Origin: Wolinella sp052170135
GTDB taxonomy: Bacteria; Campylobacterota; Campylobacteria; Campylobacterales; Helicobacteraceae
Assembly (NCBI GenBank): GCA_052170135.1
Contig: JBQNBC010000002.1
Coordinates: 62,001-126,000, forward strand
Length of the DNA: 64,000 nucleotides
Reading direction: 5' to 3'
Under the pieces are notes generated by a model. It worked only from the letters and a program-made list of their open reading frames with translations, did no database searches and was not told the origin of the DNA. A program made the translations under genes and the position numbers. Of the stretch, positions 44,275 through 54,651 are shown piece after piece (within the stretch, counting starts at the first letter, position 1; the number at the start of each line of letters is the position of its first letter).

Positions 44275-47200
44275 ATGCAACTTGATAAGTTTTTGCAAAT
44301 TCACAAAGAACGCGTCATGCTGCTTGATGGCGCGATGGGGACTGAGATTCAGAAGTTTGACTTGAACGATTCTGATTGGGGAGACAAGACTGGATGTAGT
44401 GAGATTCTCAATTTAACCCGTCCAGATATTATTTCTCAAATCCATCACTCATATCTAGAATCTGGTGCAGATATATTAAAGACAAACACATTTGGTGCAC
44501 TACCGTGGGTGCTTGATGAGTATGAGATAGGCGAGCAGACTTACGAACTAGCAAGACGTGGTGCGCAAATAGCCAAAGAAGCGTGTGATTCTTATGACTC
44601 TCCTTGCTTTGTCGCTGGCTCTTTAGGCCCTGGCACAAAGCTTCCAAGCCTCGGACACATCGACTATGACGCAATGTATAGTGGATACAAAATTGCAGCG
44701 CGCGGATTACTTGATGGTGGGGCTGATATCTTTCTGCTAGAGACATGTCAAGATCCTCTTCAGATAAAAGCAGCCTTACATGCTTGCAATGACATCGATT
44801 CTACAATTCCAATCATGGTGTCAGCGACTATTGAGACAACTGGGACGATGTTAATAGGCACAGATATCAAAACACTTGCGGTAATCCTAGAGCCTTTTAA
44901 TCTTTTGTCGCTAGGAATCAACTGTGGACTAGGTCCAGACTTAGCAGCAAAGCATCTCCGTGCACTAGGAGAATATGCACCATTTCCGCTCTCCATCCAT
45001 GCAAATGCCGGACTACCACAAAATATTGGTGGTAAAACCTTCTATCCTATGCAGCCAGATGAGTTTGCGGAGATTGAGCGTGGATTCTTGGAGATTCCCG
45101 GAGTAGCATTTTTAGGTGGATGCTGTGGGACGACGCCTGATCACATAAGGCGACTACGTGAGCTAGTAGGCAAAAAAGTACCAACCAAACCAGCACAAAA
45201 TACGCCAAATGCAATTACATCACTATTTGAAGTCTATACGCTAAAGCAATCCCCATCGCCACTTTTAATTGGCGAGCGTAGCAATGCAACTGGATCAAAA
45301 GCTTTTAGAGATCTGCTTTTGTCAGAAGATTACGAAGGTGCACTAAGTGTTGGAATGGCACAGGTAAAGAGTGGTGCACATGCGCTTGATGTAAGTGTTG
45401 GCTTTGCTGGGCGTGACGAGAGGCGAGATATGAAGGAGATAATTTCAAGATATGCAACAAATCTCGCGCTTCCTTTAATGCCTGATTCAACTCAACCAGA
45501 TGCATTAGAAATAGCCCTAAAAGCTATTGGTGCACGACCAATTATAAACTCCGCAAACCTAGAAGATGGGATTGAGAAATTCGACCGTGTATGCTCAATG
45601 GCAAAGAGATTTGGTGCAGCGCTTGTCTGCCTCACGATAGATGAAGACGGTATGGCAAAGAGCAAAGAGCGCAAAGTAGAGTGCGCAAAACGCATGATGG
45701 AGCGCGCGATAAAAGTCCATGGAATGCGTGAGCGCGATATTATTTTTGACACTCTTACTTTTACTATCGGCAGTGGCGATGAGGAGTATTTTACCGCTGG
45801 TATTGAGACAATAGAGGCTATTAGAGAGCTTAGTCAAATCTATCCGGAATCAGGTAGCACGCTAGGACTATCAAATATCTCATTTGGTTTAAACAAGGAG
45901 GCGAGAATCTACCTAAATTCAGTCTTTTTACATCACGCCATAGATGCTGGACTAACTAGTGCGATAGTTAATGTAGCACACCTATTACCTCGTGCAAAAA
46001 TAGGCGAAGATGATCAAAGGGTATGCGATGCGCTAATTTTTAATCGCACCAAAACTGCCGAGCCACTATATGCATTTATTGAGCACTTCAGCGACAAAAA
46101 AGCAGAAATAGCGAGCAAAGAATCCTTAACAAATCTAAGCACAGCAGAAAAAATTTCACACTTCCTAATTGAAGGCGACAAAGAGGGTATGCGAGCACTA
46201 CTGCCAAGCGCAAAAGATGAAATCGCACCAGAGAGAATTATAAATGAGATATTAATCGAGGCGATGAAGGTGGTAGGTGAGCGATTTGGCAAGGGTGAGA
46301 TGCAGCTACCTTTCGTCCTGCAGAGTGCAGAGGTGATGAAAGGAAGTGTGGATTATCTAAATGACTATCTGCCAAAGAGCGAGAAAAAGACGCAAACTAC
46401 AATGGTTCTTGGAACCGTAAAGGGTGATGTGCACGATGTTGGAAAGAATCTAGTAGACATTATCCTTAGTAATAACGGCTTTAAAATAGTAAACATAGGA
46501 ATCAAAGCAGACATTGAGCAATTTATCGCAGCATATCACGAGCACAACGCTGATTGTATTGGTATGAGTGGGCTTTTAGTCAAATCAACATTGGTAATGA
46601 AGGAGAATCTAGAAGAGCTGGAGCGGCGCGGGATAAAATGCCCAGTCATGCTAGGCGGAGCGGCACTAAATCGCGCCTTTGTAGATGATTACTGTCGCGG
46701 AATCTACTCCGGATTAATATTCTATTGCAAAGATGCATTTGACAGCATGGCGGCAATGGAGATGATAGAGCGAAACGACTTTAGCGATCTGCGCTTGCCA
46801 AGCGAGAAAAAGAGTGAAAAAGGGAGGAGAATCGTCCAAGAATCAGCTCAAAATAAAGAGAGTATCCAAAATGCTGAAGAGGAGAAATCCGATGAGACTC
46901 TTGAGATCAAGATTCCTAGACTTGAACAGCCGATATACACTCCGCCATTTTATGGACGATGCGTGGTCGATGATATAAACCCAGATGAGATTTTTGATCT
47001 AATTGACAGAAACCTACTATATAAACATCGCTGGGGCTATGGCAAGCGCACGCTATCACGTGATGAATATGAGGAACTAAAGAGAAAGACGCTGGATCCG
47101 ACGTTTAATAGGCTAAAAAAGCAAGTCATCAGCAAGGGGATTTTCGCACCAGTTGTACTGTATGGATATTTTCGCATCAGGCGCGACGGAGAGAGACTAT

Positions 47201-47769
47201 TTGTGCTTAGAGAAGATTCTCAATATTTAAAAAATGAGTCAAAATTTATCGAAGGTGTCGATTCTTGTACTTGCCAAAATTATGCAATAAAAGAATCGCG
47301 CACAGTGGACTTTAGCAAAGAATCAAGCGTGATTTTGCAGTTCCCTCGTCAAAAAAAAGGACACTTCCTATCTATACCGGATTTCTTCCCAGAAGATGGC
47401 GGAATCCTCCCGCTATCATTGGTCTCAAGCGGACACAATTTCACACCATTTGAGCAAAAGCTTTATGACAAGGGCGAATACCACGAATACTATCTTTTAC
47501 ATGCACTTGGTGCGGAGCTAGCCGAAGCGCTCGCTGAATGGGTACACGCAAGAATCCGCCACGAACTAGGTATAGACAAAAAACAGGGGTGTCGCTACTC
47601 ATTTGGCTATCCAGCATGTCCTGATCTATCACAAAATAGTGGAATATTTGAACTTCTGCATCCAGAAGAGTTTGGTATTGAGCTATCAGAGACATTTCAA
47701 ATACATCCAGAGCAGACGACATGCGCAGTGATAACGCCACACGCAGAGGCAACATATTTTGCTATGTAG
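44275..47769 (+). CDS. metH: Cobalamin-dependent methionine synthase
   Basis: Moves a methyl group from methyltetrahydrofolate to homocysteine. 1164 aa. Homocysteine domain (1 to about 315) with zinc Cys residues in INCGLGP and LGGCCGTTP. Pterin domain (about 325-600). B12 cap and B12-binding domains (about 620-850) with GDVHDVGKN, whose His ligates cobalt. Activation domain (about 900-1164) with the AdoMet-binding CRYSFGYPACPD. All four modules of full MetH are present. The cell must take up or make B12. Confidence 0.97.
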   Translation: MQLDKFLQIHKERVMLLDGAMGTEIQKFDLNDSDWGDKTGCSEILNLTRPDIISQIHHSYLESGADILKTNTFGALPWVLDEYEIGEQTYELARRGAQIAKEACDSYDSPCFVAGSLGPGTKLPSLGHIDYDAMYSGYKIAARGLLDGGADIFLLETCQDPLQIKAALHACNDIDSTIPIMVSATIETTGTMLIGTDIKTLAVILEPFNLLSLGINCGLGPDLAAKHLRALGEYAPFPLSIHANAGLPQNIGGKTFYPMQPDEFAEIERGFLEIPGVAFLGGCCGTTPDHIRRLRELVGKKVPTKPAQNTPNAITSLFEVYTLKQSPSPLLIGERSNATGSKAFRDLLLSEDYEGALSVGMAQVKSGAHALDVSVGFAGRDERRDMKEIISRYATNLALPLMPDSTQPDALEIALKAIGARPIINSANLEDGIEKFDRVCSMAKRFGAALVCLTIDEDGMAKSKERKVECAKRMMERAIKVHGMRERDIIFDTLTFTIGSGDEEYFTAGIETIEAIRELSQIYPESGSTLGLSNISFGLNKEARIYLNSVFLHHAIDAGLTSAIVNVAHLLPRAKIGEDDQRVCDALIFNRTKTAEPLYAFIEHFSDKKAEIASKESLTNLSTAEKISHFLIEGDKEGMRALLPSAKDEIAPERIINEILIEAMKVVGERFGKGEMQLPFVLQSAEVMKGSVDYLNDYLPKSEKKTQTTMVLGTVKGDVHDVGKNLVDIILSNNGFKIVNIGIKADIEQFIAAYHEHNADCIGMSGLLVKSTLVMKENLEELERRGIKCPVMLGGAALNRAFVDDYCRGIYSGLIFYCKDAFDSMAAMEMIERNDFSDLRLPSEKKSEKGRRIVQESAQNKESIQNAEEEKSDETLEIKIPRLEQPIYTPPFYGRCVVDDINPDEIFDLIDRNLLYKHRWGYGKRTLSRDEYEELKRKTLDPTFNRLKKQVISKGIFAPVVLYGYFRIRRDGERLFVLREDSQYLKNESKFIEGVDSCTCQNYAIKESRTVDFSKESSVILQFPRQKKGHFLSIPDFFPEDGGILPLSLVSSGHNFTPFEQKLYDKGEYHEYYLLHALGAELAEALAEWVHARIRHELGIDKKQGCRYSFGYPACPDLSQNSGIFELLHPEEFGIELSETFQIHPEQTTCAVITPHAEATYFAM

Positions 47770-47846
47770 GCATTATCAAAAGCATAGCAAACATCTATTT
47801 GTTTCCATGTAAAACCTAATTTTTATAACTTCTTGTATATGTTTTA

Positions 47847-47852
47847 TATAAT
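47847..47852 (+). promoter_or_regulatory. -10 box (TATAAT) for the hyp operon
   Basis: TTTTATATAATGACA is a perfect -10 about 48 bp before the hypF ATG. The predicted start is near 47859. Confidence 0.55.
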
Positions 47853-47899
47853 GACAAAAATACTCTCGCGAAATAACAGATGAGAATAATGGATACAAG

Positions 47900-50215
47900 A
47901 TGATTCAGGCAGAGATTAGAATAGATGGTGTTGTGCAAGGGGTTGGATTTCGCCCATTTGCATACAATCTAGCACATGAGTTTAGCATTAAAGGCTACAT
48001 ACTAAATGATGGAAATGGTGTATTTATCGTTGCTTGTGGTGGTAAAGAGCAAGTAGATATGTTTATAGATGCACTTAAAAGTCGCACACCAATAAATGCA
48101 AAAATAGATGCACTTACGATCAAAACTAGTGATGAGATAGATAATTTTCATAGCTTTGAAATACGCAATTCCACCGTTAGTGGCACAATAAGTGCGACAA
48201 TGCCACCAGATATATCGACTTGTCATGAGTGCTTGCGAGAGATGAATGACCCTAAGAATCGTCGCTATCTATATCCATTTATCACTTGCACCAACTGTGG
48301 TCCACGCTACACGATGATAAAGCGACTACCTTACGACCGTGAAAACACGTCAATGGCACGTTTTTCCATGTGCCCTGAGTGTCAAAAAGAGTATGACGAT
48401 CCAAGCTCAAGACGCTTTCATTCCGAAAGTAATAGCTGCCCAAAATGTGGCCCAAAAATCTCTCTACACCGCGCAAGCGGAGAGCTATTAGCCAGTGGAG
48501 ATAAGGCTATCGAGGTATTTGCAAAGTTAATAAAAAAGGGTTCTATCATCGCTGTTAAAGGTATCGGTGGCTTTCACCTTGCGTGTGACGCGACAAAGAA
48601 TTTCGTCATATCTGAGCTAAGAGCACGTAAGAATCGTCCAACTAAACCGTTTGCTGTGATGTTTCGTAGTATTATTGATATTGCTAAGTGTACAGAACTG
48701 ACAAATAGCGAAGAATCGCTTCTACTTTCGCCACTTCGCCCTATCGTACTAATTTCAAAACATCGCCCACATCGCCTACAAAAATTTGCAATCTCATGCG
48801 ATGGAGTTGCACCAAATGTAGGCACAATGGGTGTCTTCCTCCCATATTCACCACTTCACTCACTTATTATGGAGCAGCTAAGAATCCCGCTAGTATTCAC
48901 AAGTGCAAACATCAGCGGAGAGCCTTTAGTGCGCGATTCTCGTGAGCTTTTAGAGAAGCTAGAAGGCATTTTTGACTACTATTTAGACCATGACAGAGAG
49001 ATAACAAATCCATGCGATGACAGTGTAGTTACACTCCAAGGGAGTAGCATGCAAATAGTGCGGCGCGCACGAGGCTTTGCCCCATCGATGATAGCACTGC
49101 CATTTACACCACAAAGAAGAATCCTAGCTCTAGGAGCACAGCAAAAAAGCACTTTAGCAATAGCCGTGGAAAAAGGGGCGATTCTAAGCCCACATATAGG
49201 CGATCTAGACAATCCAGCCACCCTAGCCTATTACCATCGTATACGCAAGATACTAGCAAAAACATATGACTTCGCACCAGAAATAGTCGTCGCAGATAAG
49301 CACCCAAACTATGAGACTTCACACTTTGCCGATACGCTTGAACGTGGTGAGGTAGATTTTTACACAGCGGATTTTCATGGCTTAGATTCTAAAGAAACAA
49401 AAGCTCCGAGAATCGTGCGTGTACAGCACCATTATGCACATCTTTTATCGCTTTTGGTAGAGAAAAAAATTTCGCAAAAAGTACTTGGTATCATCTGGGA
49501 TGGGACTGGATATGGCGACGATGGAAATATTTGGGGTGGAGAGTTTTTACTTGGTGATATGCACGGGTATGAGCGCGTAGGACACTTTAAAAACTTCCGC
49601 TTACTTGGTGGTGAAGGCGCGATAAAAGAGCCCAAAAAATTGGCTTTATCGCTACTTTTTGGCATATATGGAAAGAATGCACTAAATCTTAGACATCCGA
49701 TTCTTAGTGAATTCTCACATGATGAGCTAGAAATCCTTTATAAAATGTATGAAAATGGGCTAAACGCGCCACTGTGTAGCTCTGTTGGCAGACTCTTTGA
49801 CGCGGTAGCATCAATGTGTGGGATAGTCAAAAATGTGAGCTTTGAGGGAGAGTGTGGAATGGCACTTGAGGGGCTTTATAATCAAACGTGCGAGGAGCTA
49901 TATAGTTACAAGATAGAGCGAGGAGTTGTGGACATTGATGAGATGATTTGTGAGATTCTTGGCAGTAAAGAATCGCACAGTATGGTTGCTAGTAAATTTA
50001 TAAACACGCTTGCTCAAATCGCGCTAGATATGGCAAAGCTCCAAAATCTACCAGTTGCACTAAGTGGTGGCGTGTTTCAAAATCGTGAGCTATGCGCGAG
50101 AATTGCAACACTTTTTAAACGTGAAGGAATCAAGCTATATATGCACGAGCAAATTCCTTGCAACGATGGCGGAATCGCCATTGGTCAGCTAGCATATGCG
50201 CATTTTTGGTGCTAG
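47900..50215 (+). CDS. hypF: Hydrogenase maturation carbamoyltransferase HypF
   Basis: Makes the thiocarbamate on HypE used to build the CN ligands of [NiFe]-hydrogenase. 771 aa. Acylphosphatase domain (GVVQGVGFRPFAYNLA), two zinc fingers (CHECL..CTNC and CPECQ..CPKC), YrdC-like domain, and a Kae1-like C-terminal domain with HHYAHLLSLL and WDGTGYGDDGNIWGGE. First gene of the operon. Confidence 0.97.
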   Translation: MIQAEIRIDGVVQGVGFRPFAYNLAHEFSIKGYILNDGNGVFIVACGGKEQVDMFIDALKSRTPINAKIDALTIKTSDEIDNFHSFEIRNSTVSGTISATMPPDISTCHECLREMNDPKNRRYLYPFITCTNCGPRYTMIKRLPYDRENTSMARFSMCPECQKEYDDPSSRRFHSESNSCPKCGPKISLHRASGELLASGDKAIEVFAKLIKKGSIIAVKGIGGFHLACDATKNFVISELRARKNRPTKPFAVMFRSIIDIAKCTELTNSEESLLLSPLRPIVLISKHRPHRLQKFAISCDGVAPNVGTMGVFLPYSPLHSLIMEQLRIPLVFTSANISGEPLVRDSRELLEKLEGIFDYYLDHDREITNPCDDSVVTLQGSSMQIVRRARGFAPSMIALPFTPQRRILALGAQQKSTLAIAVEKGAILSPHIGDLDNPATLAYYHRIRKILAKTYDFAPEIVVADKHPNYETSHFADTLERGEVDFYTADFHGLDSKETKAPRIVRVQHHYAHLLSLLVEKKISQKVLGIIWDGTGYGDDGNIWGGEFLLGDMHGYERVGHFKNFRLLGGEGAIKEPKKLALSLLFGIYGKNALNLRHPILSEFSHDELEILYKMYENGLNAPLCSSVGRLFDAVASMCGIVKNVSFEGECGMALEGLYNQTCEELYSYKIERGVVDIDEMICEILGSKESHSMVASKFINTLAQIALDMAKLQNLPVALSGGVFQNRELCARIATLFKREGIKLYMHEQIPCNDGGIAIGQLAYAHFWC

Positions 50216-50244
50216 GGTTAGCGAAACAAATCAAAGGTGGGTAA

Positions 50245-50943
50245 ATGGCAAATATAAATAATCCAAATCTAACACGAAAAAATGTGCAGATAGTAGAGAG
50301 GATTCTCTCAAAAAATGATATGAAAGCCACGGAGCTTAGGGCTAAATTCTTAGAAGCTAGTGTCTACGCGATAAATTTCATGAGTTCACCTGGTAGTGGC
50401 AAGACAACACTTCTAGAGTGTATGGCAGAGCTTGGCAATATTGATTTTTGTGTCATTGAAGGAGATTTGGAGACAAATAGAGATGCACTCAGACTACAAA
50501 GAATGGGAATTGCCGCCCATCAAATTACAACAGGTGAGGCGTGCCATCTCGAGGCTCTCATGATAGAACGTGCATTAGAAAATATCAAGTGGCAAGAGAG
50601 TGAGTTTCTAATTATCGAAAACGTTGGAAATCTAGTTTGCCCCGCGAGCTACGACCTAGGCTGTATGATGAATGTCGTCTTGCTATCTGTCCCTGAGGGC
50701 GATGACAAGGTGCTGAAATATCCAAGTATGTTTATGTGTGCTGATGCGGTGATAATAAGCAAAAGTGATATGATTGACTACTTTGGATTTAAAGTGGAGC
50801 AAGTAGAATCAGACTTACGTCAGCTTGGACGTGAAATTCCTCTATTTTTGACATCATCAAAGAATCCGCAGAGTGTGGCAAAGTTTGTTGAGTTTTTAAA
50901 AGACAGAAAGGAGCGTGGATATGTGTCTAGCCATACCTTCTAA
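50245..50943 (+). CDS. hypB: Hydrogenase nickel-insertion GTPase HypB
   Basis: GTPase that delivers nickel to hydrogenase with HypA. 232 aa. P-loop SSPGSGKTT, EGDLETNRDA, metal-site Cys-His in TGEACHLEA and Cys in NVGNLVCPA. It lacks the His-rich N-terminal nickel store found in some HypB. Overlaps hypC by 23 nt. Confidence 0.96.
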   Translation: MANINNPNLTRKNVQIVERILSKNDMKATELRAKFLEASVYAINFMSSPGSGKTTLLECMAELGNIDFCVIEGDLETNRDALRLQRMGIAAHQITTGEACHLEALMIERALENIKWQESEFLIIENVGNLVCPASYDLGCMMNVVLLSVPEGDDKVLKYPSMFMCADAVIISKSDMIDYFGFKVEQVESDLRQLGREIPLFLTSSKNPQSVAKFVEFLKDRKERGYVSSHTF

Positions 50944-51184
50944 GGTAATATCAATCGATAAGGAGAAAAATACCGCAATGCTCGATACACTCGGTGTTAC
51001 GCGCGAGGCGAGCTTAGATTTGATGCAAGATGACGTTGCGCCTGGGGAGTATGTCCTACTTCATATCGGCTATGTAATGAGCAAGATTGATGAAGAATCA
51101 GCAAAACTCTCCATCGAAACATATCATGAAATCCTAAAAGCCATGGAAGAGGAGGACAGAGAGCTTGAGAAGGCTAACTTATGA
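50921..51184 (+). CDS. hypC: Hydrogenase maturation chaperone HypC
   Basis: 87 aa. Start at ATG 50921, giving MCLAIPSKV with the essential Cys2; AAGGAG is upstream. HypC carries the Fe(CN)2CO unit with HypD and binds the hydrogenase large subunit. ATGA overlap with hypD. Confidence 0.95.
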   Translation: MCLAIPSKVISIDKEKNTAMLDTLGVTREASLDLMQDDVAPGEYVLLHIGYVMSKIDEESAKLSIETYHEILKAMEEEDRELEKANL

Positions 51185-52287
51185 GCTATCTAATTGATGC
51201 ATTCCGCGATAAGGAAGTGATTTTAGAATTTGCACGACGCATTTCACGCCTTGCCAATGGATTACCAAATATCAAAATAATGGAGGTATGTGGCGGACAT
51301 ACCCATACCATTATGAAGTATGGATTACCACAGCTGATGCCAAATAATATTGAGTTTATCCACGGTCCTGGTTGCCCTGTTTGCATCATGCCAAAAGGGA
51401 GAATCGACCAAGCCTACGAGCTAGCTCAGCATAAAGATGTGATTCTTATCACACTTGGCGATATGATAAAAGTCCCAGGTAGTCATGGCTCACTCCAGCG
51501 CGCACGTGCACAAGGCTGTGATGTACGATTTGTATATTCACCACTTGATGCGCTTAAAATAGCCCAGGAGAATCCAGGCAAAAAAGTGGTCTATTTTGCC
51601 ATAGGCTTTGAGACTACTACACCAATGACTGCCGCACTTATAGAGAGAGCAATAGCCTCGAACACCAAAAATTTACTCTTTCATATCAATCACGTAACTG
51701 TCCCAGAGCCTGTGTGCGCAATTCTTGATAGTCCAGAGTGCGCGCTAGATGCACTGCTCGCTCCATCACATGTAAGCGTCATCGCAGGTGCAAAAATCTA
51801 CAAACCAATAGTAAATAAATATCAGATTCCTACAGTGGTTGCCGGCTTTGAACCAGTCGATGTAATGGAAAGCGTAGAGAAAATAATAAAACAGCTCCTA
51901 AATAGAGAATCACGCCTAGAGGTACAGTACGCACGTAGCGTAACTACAGATGGAAATCTAAAAGCTCAAGCGATGATAGAGCGATATTTTGTAAAGCGAG
52001 ATGGATTCGTATGGCGAGGGATAGGGAGAATACCCCATTCGGCGTTGCGATTAAGAGATGAGTTTTGCGAGTTTGATGCAGAAGTTGTCTTTAAATTAAA
52101 AGAGGAGTCGCCACCAGATCATAAGGCATGCCGTTGTGGAGATATTTTGCGCGGTATAGCAAAGCCAAATAATTGTAAGGTATTCGCTAAGGCTTGCACA
52201 CCAGATTCTCCGCTTGGTAGCTGTATGGTCTCCAGTGAGGGCGCGTGTGCGGCATATTACAAATATGGACAAGTGAGGTTTGCCTAG
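51181..52287 (+). CDS. hypD: Hydrogenase maturation Fe-S protein HypD
   Basis: Scaffold on which the Fe(CN)2CO group is built. 368 aa. MEVCGGHTHTIMKYG, GPGCPVCIMP, GFETTTP and the C-terminal Fe-S cysteines (CRCGDILRG, ACTPDSPLGSCMVSSEGAC). Followed directly by a helicase gene, not by hypE. Confidence 0.97.
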   Translation: MSYLIDAFRDKEVILEFARRISRLANGLPNIKIMEVCGGHTHTIMKYGLPQLMPNNIEFIHGPGCPVCIMPKGRIDQAYELAQHKDVILITLGDMIKVPGSHGSLQRARAQGCDVRFVYSPLDALKIAQENPGKKVVYFAIGFETTTPMTAALIERAIASNTKNLLFHINHVTVPEPVCAILDSPECALDALLAPSHVSVIAGAKIYKPIVNKYQIPTVVAGFEPVDVMESVEKIIKQLLNRESRLEVQYARSVTTDGNLKAQAMIERYFVKRDGFVWRGIGRIPHSALRLRDEFCEFDAEVVFKLKEESPPDHKACRCGDILRGIAKPNNCKVFAKACTPDSPLGSCMVSSEGACAAYYKYGQVRFA

Positions 52288-53991
52288 TTGCTTCAATCAC
52301 TACTGATACGCTCAGCACGGGAATATTTTGACTTTTTAGAAAAAAAGAATCGCTCGCTTGAAGAGATAGCAATTCTCCGCTCCTATCGCGATTCTTATGG
52401 CATTGTACTTGAGATTAAAGCACGACTTTTAAGCTTTGAAAATCTCCTGCTACAAAACACACATGGCTACTCATGGCGTATCGGCGATGATGGAATCGAG
52501 GCACGTAGCTACGATGAAAAACGAGGGATTTTAAGCCTTGAATGCAGCGAAAACACGGCTAATTTATTATTGGATTCTCCTCTAAAACTCTTTAGTGATT
52601 TGAAATTTTTAGTTAAAAATGTAGAGAGATTCTTTATCGAATATGGCGATTCTCTAAAACTACCAAATAATACAAATATAGCACCTCCGGTAGCGATAGA
52701 GCGACTTAGTAAAGAGCAAAATGAGGCTGTAAATATTCTATTTTCAAATCCACTTAGCTACATTTGGGGTGCACCAGGGACAGGAAAGACACGTGGAGTG
52801 TTATTTGAATCTATGTTGCACTCCATAATGAGTGGTGCGAGGATTTTTTTACTTGCCCCTACAAATAATGCATTAGAGTTAGCACTTGTGGCACTTATGG
52901 AGAAGTTTGACGAGCTTGGCGCTTCAAGAGATCGTGTCATGCGCCTAGGTACGCCTTCGAGTGATTTTTTATCGAGCTACCCAGAGGCGTGTGATCCAAT
53001 CAGTATGCGCACAAGCGATGGCAACCTGTTTGACTGGGGTGAGATCAAGCAGAATCGCGAAGAAAAAATGGAGGAATCTCTTGTGCTAGCGATGACTGTT
53101 GACAACTTCATTAAGCGCTTTGAAAGCCTGCCAAAATGCAAGCATATTTTCCTCGATGAAGCAGCATTTACACCACTAATCAAGGCTCTAGCTATATGTG
53201 TAGTAGATGTACCACTTACACTCCTAGGTGATCATAAGCAACTACCACCAGTTTGCGAAATGAGTGAGCGCGATATAAAGGATCAAAAGGCGCAAAACGT
53301 ACGCGCATGGCAATACTCAGCACTGTATATCAGTCAGTTTTTTAAGCTTGGTGAGGAGCTTTTTGCATCTGAAAGAATCGAGCCAAACTTTGCAAACATG
53401 AATACAGCGCGCCTTACATACTCACACCGCTATGGTAAAAATCTCACACAGATTCTTGATAGCTTCATCTATAAAATTAATCTCGATGGTCTTTGCACTC
53501 CTACACGCCTAGAGTACGCAGATAGCGGAAAGCATGAGTCAAAAGAGAACGAGCTCATCAGCGAAAACGAAGTTAAATTAATAAAAACCATAGTAGAGAA
53601 TCTGTCAAAAACCAATGAAGATTTTGGAATCATCACACCATTTGTCAAACAAAAAAGAAGTATCCTCTCAGAGCTCCCAAGCCTAAGGGGTAGCGAGCGC
53701 GTTATGACAATACATGGCAGTCAAGGCAGGGAATTTGACACGATCATAATCTCACCAGTAATGCTTCACTATCACTTAACAAACTCCAAAAATAAAAATG
53801 CGCTCCACGCCATAAACGTCGCTATAAGTCGTGCTAAAAAACGGCTAATCATTGTCTGTGATTATGAATTTTGGCGTGCGCAAAGAGGTCAGTTTTTGAG
53901 TGCAATTTTGGAGCGATGCACAAAGCTAGAGCTCCCACAGATAAACAAAAATAATGCGACAGAAGCCAAAAACAGACATGGCAAGAGCTGA
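52288..53991 (+). CDS. Superfamily 1 helicase (Upf1/DNA2-like) at the end of the hyp operon
   Basis: 567 aa starting at TTG 52288, immediately after the hypD stop. Motif I GAPGTGKT (161-168), motif II FLDEAAF (about 290), motif III LLGDHKQLPP, motif V MTIHGSQGREFDTIIIS and motif VI NVAISRAKKRLIIV are all present, so it should be an active SF1 ATPase. The N-terminal 140 residues are not recognised. No nuclease domain is visible. Helicases are not part of hydrogenase maturation, so the link may be positional only. Confidence 0.85.
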   Translation: MLQSLLIRSAREYFDFLEKKNRSLEEIAILRSYRDSYGIVLEIKARLLSFENLLLQNTHGYSWRIGDDGIEARSYDEKRGILSLECSENTANLLLDSPLKLFSDLKFLVKNVERFFIEYGDSLKLPNNTNIAPPVAIERLSKEQNEAVNILFSNPLSYIWGAPGTGKTRGVLFESMLHSIMSGARIFLLAPTNNALELALVALMEKFDELGASRDRVMRLGTPSSDFLSSYPEACDPISMRTSDGNLFDWGEIKQNREEKMEESLVLAMTVDNFIKRFESLPKCKHIFLDEAAFTPLIKALAICVVDVPLTLLGDHKQLPPVCEMSERDIKDQKAQNVRAWQYSALYISQFFKLGEELFASERIEPNFANMNTARLTYSHRYGKNLTQILDSFIYKINLDGLCTPTRLEYADSGKHESKENELISENEVKLIKTIVENLSKTNEDFGIITPFVKQKRSILSELPSLRGSERVMTIHGSQGREFDTIIISPVMLHYHLTNSKNKNALHAINVAISRAKKRLIIVCDYEFWRAQRGQFLSAILERCTKLELPQINKNNATEAKNRHGKS

Positions 53992-54029
53992 GTTTTGCGA
54001 GCGGATTCTTACAAGAGATTGTGCTAGCC

Positions 54030-54064
54030 TCTAGAGATTTAAATTGGTTTTAAAACCCTCTAGA
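54030..54064 (+). terminator. Palindromic structure after the helicase gene
   Basis: TCTAGA arms flank a perfect 12-bp palindrome GGTTTTAAAACC (54046-54057). A T-rich stretch (CTTATTTTAAATTTT) follows. Probable 3' end of the hyp-helicase transcript. Confidence 0.4.
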
Positions 54065-54131
54065 ATGGAGCTTATTTTAAATTTTAAGTTCAAAATACAC
54101 AATACAAGAATCTAAAAACATACAGCCATGA

Positions 54132-54167
54132 TCAAGAATCGCATCGTAAAGCTTGCACGATTCTTGA
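54132..54167 (-). terminator. Inverted AGAATCG pair at the doxX end
   Basis: TCAAGAATCG and CGATTCTTGA, a perfect 10-bp stem with a 16-nt loop. It starts 2 bp after the doxX stop. The minus-strand tail reaches GTTTTTA. The structure parallels 42048-42081. Confidence 0.5.
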
Positions 54168-54169
54168 CA

Positions 54170-54589
54170 CTACGATCTATTTACTACGCTCCATCTACCG
54201 CCACCACTAAAAACAAGCGCTAGCGAGCCAGCTAAAAATAGCAAGGGCAACTCGATGCTCAAACCACCATATTTTGTCAACGCAAAAACATCAACACCAT
54301 GTGCAACATAAATGATAAAAATCGTTGTCATCGCAATAATAAGTGCATTTAACCGTGTATAAATGCCTAAAACAAGAAGAATCGGAGCTACAACCTCGCT
54401 CAAATACACACCATATGCTAGTATCTCTGGTAGCCCGACGCCACCTAGCATAGCCATAACGCTGGCAATACCGTGCTTTATCTTGTGCACTCCATGCGGT
54501 AGCATCGCCAAACCGATGACTAAGCGCAACACAAGAGCACTCACATCATGACTATGTATCCGCGTAAGTAGATTTTCTAGGCTGTTCAT
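54170..54589 (-). CDS. DoxX family membrane protein
   Basis: 139 aa. Start at ATG 54589 (MNSLENLLTRIHS) with GGGAGGTGAT upstream; an ATG at 54601 adds four residues. Four TMs with LRLVIGLAMLPHGVHKIKHG and SEVVAPILLVLGIYTRLNA are typical of DoxX/DoxD-like proteins. Function in this group is unknown. Confidence 0.82.
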   Translation of the reverse strand: MNSLENLLTRIHSHDVSALVLRLVIGLAMLPHGVHKIKHGIASVMAMLGGVGLPEILAYGVYLSEVVAPILLVLGIYTRLNALIIAMTTIFIIYVAHGVDVFALTKYGGLSIELPLLFLAGSLALVFSGGGRWSVVNRS

Positions 54590-54651
54590 ATCACCTCCCA
54601 ATATTAAGCTTGCAAGAATCGCTTGAGATTCTTAACCGCATACAATTCAAA

